In this document: positions 51,801 through 59,300 of the stretch, piece after piece
How positions within the stretch are numbered: the first letter of the stretch is position 1
Layout of the letters: each line of letters begins with the position of its first letter
Origin: Deroplatys truncata
Taxonomy: Eukaryota; Arthropoda; Insecta; Mantodea; Mantidae
Assembly (NCBI GenBank): GCA_030765065.1
Contig: CM060977.1
Location: 126,050,295-126,114,294 of the forward strand
DNA: 64,000 bases
Direction of reading: 5' to 3'
The notes under the pieces: generated by a model
Told to the model about the DNA's origin: nothing
What the model saw: the letters and a program-made list of their open reading frames with translations, nothing else
The model's database searches: none
Program-made: the position numbers and the translations under genes

Positions 51801-54800
51801 AACCCTGTATTTAAAAGCTATGAGAATCATCATTAGTCTTCTTTTTTGTGTTCATATTTTCTGAAAGTATTCACTTATAGCTCACTTACCTCAGCTAGCT
51901 GACCAGAACTGTGGTAACGATAAATTACTCTAGCTCCATCCACGGGAAAGACAGTCTGCAGGAGATCCCCTGAATGAGCATAATGTTGAATGTATGCTCG
52001 TGCTGAGCCAGGTGGAGTATATGTGACACGAAGGAAGCCAATGGATGGCTGGCATGAGAAAGAATGACGTGTACCGCTTGGCAGTGTCACATGGCGCAGA
52101 CCACCATCCTCATCATATTGTAGACTGAATCTCCGTCCACTTGGTAGTGTAATATGTGACAGCTAATAAAGGTCATGAATATATTAGATCAATTGCACTT
52201 GAAAACAAACAAAAAGCAACAGGAACAGGAATTTATGAACTTACCATATTTAACTCATTGTAGGCAAACTGTGTAGAACCATCTTGAGAACTAATTTCTG
52301 AGAGTAATCCATGACTTTCATAGCTGTACTTTTCACTTTGTGCACCCCAGTGCCAACCATCAACACGGTTAAATCTGGAAACATTGAAAGATAAATTCAA
52401 TACTTATTATTATGTAAGGTGAAAAATTGTAGCTATATTTTATATCTTAATAGCTTAGCAACTTTATTACACTGGCATTTGAAAGAAATATTATATTAGA
52501 TTGTTTGGCCAAATATTTGTGCACTCTCAGAATGCAATACTTATTTTTTTGCAGGCCCTTCATATGATTTTCACTCATTCTGGTAGCACTGCTATTTCAC
52601 CATAGAGTTTTTTTATAAAATTTTTATAACTATAAATGTGGTTTAACAAAGGACACAACATTTGCAGAAATATTAAATTAAATTAAGTTTTATTTATGGA
52701 TGCTCTTTTAAATGTTGTGGTCCTTAGCGTCCCATTCTATATTGGGCATGAAAGACCAGTAATTTTGCTCAAAGGCCTCTTTATCAGGTAAATCTATGAC
52801 ACGGGACCACTGGCTTCCCTTCTGAAGGAAGCCATGCTAAGGATTTTTATGCCCGAAAAAAATCTATCACCCTTCACCAGGTTCTCCCCTCCCTTGAAGC
52901 TTCCAGAAACTTTTGCAGTGGTATATAAGCGAGTGTGCTTGCAAGTCAGTCAGTGAGTGTGTTTCTGATGCAACATAAAGTGCTGGTAACTCAGCATTCT
53001 ATGAGTAAGATTGTAATGACAGTTGTGACATACAGTGAGTGCTGCTACTGCAAGAGGTTAGAGAGGTCTTGTGTTTGATGCCCACTGAATGAAGCAGAAG
53101 GAAAAAGAGGCTGCTTCATGTATGTTTCATTATGACACTAAAGGAAATGTGGTGATACTGAAAACTGAACTTAATTACATTAGTAAAGTTACAGTAAAAA
53201 CTGAATAAAGTTACATTTTGTTGAGAACAAGCTCCACACATATCTATGAATGACATACTGGCTTTGAGAGAACACATTATTCTTCCCCAAAATTTATAGG
53301 ATTCAGGACTGATAGTGCAATAATCACAAATGAATTACAGAAGTTATCAAATGCTTGTAAGATACACACACACACTGAAATGCAATACTTCCCCTACCTA
53401 TCATAGGAAAACAGTAGAGTAAGTGAAATGGAATGAGTTTTTTTTCTTTGCAAATCCAAGGCAACAAACGCACAGTATCTACCATAGGTAAACAATAGAG
53501 TAAGTGAAATGAAATGAGTATTTTTTCTCTGCAAATGCAATGCAAAAACACACAATATCACTAAATACATGCATCAGATTTAAATTAGAGGATATTAACC
53601 ATATCTATCTTCCAGGCAAATTCTATGTATAATGGGGTACCTATCCTTGGGGATTTATCACAAAGAAAAGAAGTTAAATAACCTATGGTTTTAGGCTTTT
53701 TCACACTCTGGTGAAGACTTTGAAGTCTTTTTGGCATCCTGTTAGTACATAATATTTATTATTGATTTACTATTGCACACATAATTCTTAAAGCTTTTAT
53801 ATCTGTTAATTGCTCTTTCAAAGGCTATGTGTAAACCAGGGTTGGAAAGTTGAATCAGATTTGAAAACTATAGTGCCACAGCAGGAATTCAAACCATGAC
53901 AGAAGCTGAATTTGTATTCAGAAGCATCAGCACAGTGTCAAAATTGACAAGTTCTGGTTATGGCTTTGAACTTTTAAATTAGATTCAACTTTCTAGCTTA
54001 AGGCTATTGCTAAAAGTTATTGACTGTAATGTTGAGTTTACAAGGCATTTACCTGTCATAAGTAATATTGACAGAATGACCACCATTTGCAGGAGTCCAG
54101 GACTGAGGCAAACCAGCAGAGTCATAGGTAATAGTGAGAAGAGGTTGTCTATCATGGTCATAGAAAGTCTCATGTCCAGTGGCTTGGTCAAATTCCACTC
54201 CAAGCACTCTTGTTTGATTTACCTGTAACAACACAGGTAAGAAAAATTATTCACTGGTAATCCCTTTTGTGTGAAAGTCCATTCAAATCTATTTAATTTG
54301 ATTCTTTAATTAAATACTGAACTTTAGGCACACTTGAGGAAAACAAATTATTAGTGGTTTAAAATAAGTTTAATTATATGTTTTTAAAACTTGCATATAT
54401 ATAAATATAAAGGGATCATTTGCTTACTGTGGAGAGAACAAATTAATAAATGGAACATTTGGACATAAGTAATGATAATTGACATTTGTTTAAAAACTGA
54501 GATTTTATGTGAGCTTGAAAGCTGCAAACTACTAGACTATATATTTAAAGAAGGGACAAAGAAAACGAAAGCCCAAAGCTGTAGTATCTGTTTCTTGTTG
54601 GAGTATTGTTACTTGTAGAAAATCACGATAAAAATATTAATGTTTGAACTATAAATTGCTTAATGAAATTAAAGAGGCAACAGAGGGTTGAGAGAATAAC
54701 TTCTGCATTTACTTTTGTACATTTCTATCATCAGCATATATATGGTTTTGTTTCCTGTTTGGAGGTTGTTGTGGAAATGTGTTCTGAATCAGTTGAATGG

Positions 54801-56264
54801 TGACAGTGGTGCACAATACACTATCTTTCAGAAAGCATAACAATGCAACTGGGTTTATATAAGAAGTCACAGGAATAAAGTGTAACAAATTTGCAGGAAA
54901 GGTTAAGCACCTAAAGATGCTTAGCTAAAAGATCTGATGTGATATATTCACACAATTTTCTCTACCCATGACAAATTCACATATATCTGTAATATATTAT
55001 AACATTCATATAAGAAGTGATCCTTCTATCCATGTTATGTTACTCACAATATATTTTTGCCTAGAAATAATTTCAAATTGTGCAAGATGTGCTTAGTTAC
55101 AACATGCAGAAACAGTATTCAAATGTTTAAAATACACTTGATGAAAATGGAGTCAACATTTGATGATAAATGGAGTCAAAATGATTTAGCATCAAGAATC
55201 TCATTAAAGCAAGAAAATCTGATCCCATACCCCATGATAAAAAGTCAGGAATCTACCGGATCCAATGTGAAAATTGGAAAAGGCTTACATTGGAAAAACG
55301 AAAATGAACATAGGCACCCACTTCAAGGAACACTGGCATTGTATAAAGTTCAAACAGACCGACAAATCAGCAGTTGGTTTTCACTTCTGGACTCATAACC
55401 ATGAAATAGACACCAATATCCAGTTGCCGAAACCATCCCAAAAACCCAAAGAGCTTGAAGTATGGGAAAAGATTTACACAAAGAAGTTTGAAAACCGCAT
55501 CATGAACTTTGATTTGCCAGAAGCAGACAACCCTCTATTTAGTTTCATCCATAGGCCACCAGAGGACACCCCAGGCTTTCAATAATGTGACTCGAGAGTT
55601 CATCTGATAGTCAACTGGCAGCTGATGATGTGAGCTCATGCTACATGTTCTGCAAAATAACTAAGTGAGTGAAGCTAGTAAGAATGTATAAGTTAATTCC
55701 ATTTTCATCAACTGTATTTTATTAATTGCTTCACTGTGTGTGTGATTCCTCCACTTTTTGGATATTCACATGTTTATTTGTGGTAGCAAGCTCTTGAGAT
55801 GGAATGGAAAGAAAAGGAATGGGGGAAAAGAAAGGAAGAATTGCAAAGTTTCAAGCATTTCTGTTAGCATGGAGCATTTCAAACAATGACAACTATAGAA
55901 AAAGCTTATTTGAACATATTATGTGTAGTTTTTTTGTCAATGTTTTAAGGTTTCTCTGTAATTCAAAACTGTACAAAATTCAATCAGACTACAGAAAATT
56001 CAAGATATATGTTTTTTTATGCATTTCTTATGACAATGTATTAAACATATGCCATTTAATTAAAATTTTTAGAGCAATTTATGAGAAAACAAAATGACAA
56101 AAATTTTGCCATGTAAAGAGTAGTTTGAGTGGGAGATTTTCTTTAAAATTTTCAAGTTGCATCCTTGGAAGATGCTGAACCTAAATAATACTCAGTTTGG
56201 TGTTCTGACTTTTTGTTTTGAATCTCTCTCTCGCGAACGCGCATGCACACACACACGCACACGC

Positions 56265-56313
<49 letters not shown>

Positions 56314-59300
56314 TAAATATAATAACAGCAATAAAGGAGATTAGGATCCTATAGATGATCTGTTTTTGGGTTCTTAGGGAACTTCAAAATGTGTATTTAC
56401 ATGAAATCTCAACATTAAAATTTTGGGTGGAATGGAATAATGCCTCTATTTACTATAAATAAATAGTAGAGAAAGCAAAAAGTATGTTCATCTTAGCAAA
56501 TTAGTTTTATATAAAGCTTAAGGTAAAATTAAGTTAATTTTTAAGCAACCCACTAAATTTGCATTGTGCACTCTTTATGCTAATATATCAACAAAATTAA
56601 TTTATAATCCTGTTCCATAACAGAAACAGGATTTTAACTTAAATTTGGTTTTGTGAGCCACATTCTGAAACCACTGTCTACAGGCTGACTACAAAAGTAA
56701 TTCAGAAATAAATGGTTTGAAAATTTAGGAAGTTCATACCCAGAGTTCGCGGTGCAGTGTCTGCTCTGAAGCACGCACATCACCAACAAGGCTGTAGCTC
56801 CACTGCATATGATTGGATAGTCCATCACCCAGTGTAAGAACTTGCTCACTCCACATAGGCAGCATCTCTGCTTCAACAGGAAGGCTAAGTTCAAGCAATG
56901 GATGTCGTGCCACAGCTTGGCTTTGTAGGTGACCGCCCCATGACCAGTGTACTGAGAATGAACCATTGGAGAAACTGGCTGCCTCACTTACAGCAGAATC
57001 TAAAAGACACAGAGGTATAAGATAAGATGTTTTATTGTCACATATGCTTACATTACACATTGAGCAAGAGCTCCATAATCAGGCGACTTGCTAAATAGAT
57101 TAAAACGTACATATATAAAGCAAGTATTTAGATACAATATAAGATGGTATTTACAACAATGGTACATAATGAATTATAGGAACTAAGCTAAAATTTGGTC
57201 CAACTATAATAATAGTAGGTTATAAAATGAATCACACATAGAAACAGAAATAGAAGTTGAGGAAATTAAAGGAGATATAAAACAAATAGAAGTAAAAATA
57301 GTCATAGATAGGATAAGAACTGGGAAAGCAGCTGGAATAGATGAAATAATACCAGAACTTATTAAATATGGTGGGGAAAGATGGGCAATCACCAAACTAT
57401 GCTAGAAAGTATGGAAGGGTAAGTTAATACCAGAAGAATGGAAAAAGAATATAATCATTCCATTACATAAAAAGGAGATAGCTTAGAATGTGATAACTAT
57501 AGAGCAATTCCCTTCTCACTTGTAGTATATAAAATATATACTAGAATTCTAGAAAGGATACTAAGATTAATGGTAGAAATGAAGAAGAGCAGGTGACTTT
57601 TTGACCAGAAAGACAAACGTAGGACCATATATTTACAATAAGAAGAATTATAGAGTAAAGTATAGAGAAGAATAAGGACCTATACCTAGCATTCATGGAC
57701 TTAAAAGTGGCATTTGATTTGGTCCTACAAAACGTTTATGGGAAGCACTCTATGCAAAAATGGTACCACAAGACTAATAAAGGTTGTTAAAAGTACATCT
57801 GAAGAGATGGTTATACTTGTAAGAATGGATGGGAATTATCAAAAGGAATTTCAAATGGAGAAAGGAGTGAAGCAGGGTGACTAAGTCCTTTTCTATTTAT
57901 CACATATATGGATGAAATACTAAACATATGCAAACACTGAACCTCAAGAGCTAAAGTTGAGAACTGAAGACTTTAACCAGTTAATTTGCAAGCACTTTTG
58001 TGTGTGGATGGCATAATTATAACAGCAGACTTACCTGAAAGATTACAAAACATGATTAATGAATGGTATGAAGATATATTACAAAAAGGGATGATTATTA
58101 ACACTAATACAAGTGTGGGTATCTAAAGAGGATAAACAAAAGGAAGACTTTAATATAAAATGATGCAATGATCAGGTACTAGAGAAAGTAGAAAGTTTTA
58201 AGTACTTGGGTACCATTATTTGTAGTGATAGTAGAGTAGAACAGGAGATATTAAACAGAGTGAAAAAATGCAAATCAGCATACTACCAAATAAATAACGC
58301 AATAGTTGGGGGGAAAAAAAGAGATTAGCATAAAGACAAAAATACAAATATATTGTAGCAAAGCTAGCAGCAAGGATCAATTTGAGTATTGGGGGATTAC
58401 ATCAGATTTGTCAGATTTGTTAATTGGTAAGAAAATGTTGAAACTTGGTTACTTCAACACTGTTATGCACTGATATGTGGAGTCAGCATTATCTAAGGCA
58501 TTTATACCCTGGAGGTTTAGGCCATGTGGTCTGTTATCTGTCATTCGGCCTTGGCCAGAGGACACACGTGCACACGCACCCTAACTAGTTAACATTTTAG
58601 CAGTGCTCTCGTCTAGACAGCAACTAGCCCAGGTAAGTTGCTCAAGCATTAAGTTCTGCTCACATGGGCTTTTGCCCCTGCCTCAGGTTGCCTGACTGTG
58701 GGCATTATGTACACAATATTTAAATACAACCTCTAGTTTTAATTCAACCCTCGGGTGTTTTATTCAATGCTATCTCTAGTGTCTCACCTGCACGTGTGCC
58801 CCCTGCCTATCCCAATACCATCTCGCCCTACTGAATCTACTGCCCTCCCTACTGTAAGCAACTCCTGGAGTTAACAAACCCACACAGGGGCGTTACAATA
58901 TAACCCAATGATAAAACCAATATTACAATATAGGGCAGTATGCTTGACACTATTAGACAAACATAAAAGCACAGTGATGGCAATAGAAATGAAATACTCA
59001 AGAAGAATTGTGGATAAAACTAGAAGGGATAAGACTAGAAATGAAAGAATAAGAGAGGAGGTAAAATTAAAGAAATCAATAATTGAAGCTATAGAAGAGA
59101 AATAAATGAAGTGGTTTGGGTATGTCTACAGAAAGATGGAGGAAAAGAAAGTTAAGTAGGTAACAGAGATCAGAGTAGGAGGAAAAATAGGAATAGGAAG
59201 ACCAAGAATTAAATGGGAAAACACAATAGAATGAACAACATAAAAAAGAGGGAAAACAATGGTTGAAGTAAATAAAAGTGTATGGATAGAGATATATGGA

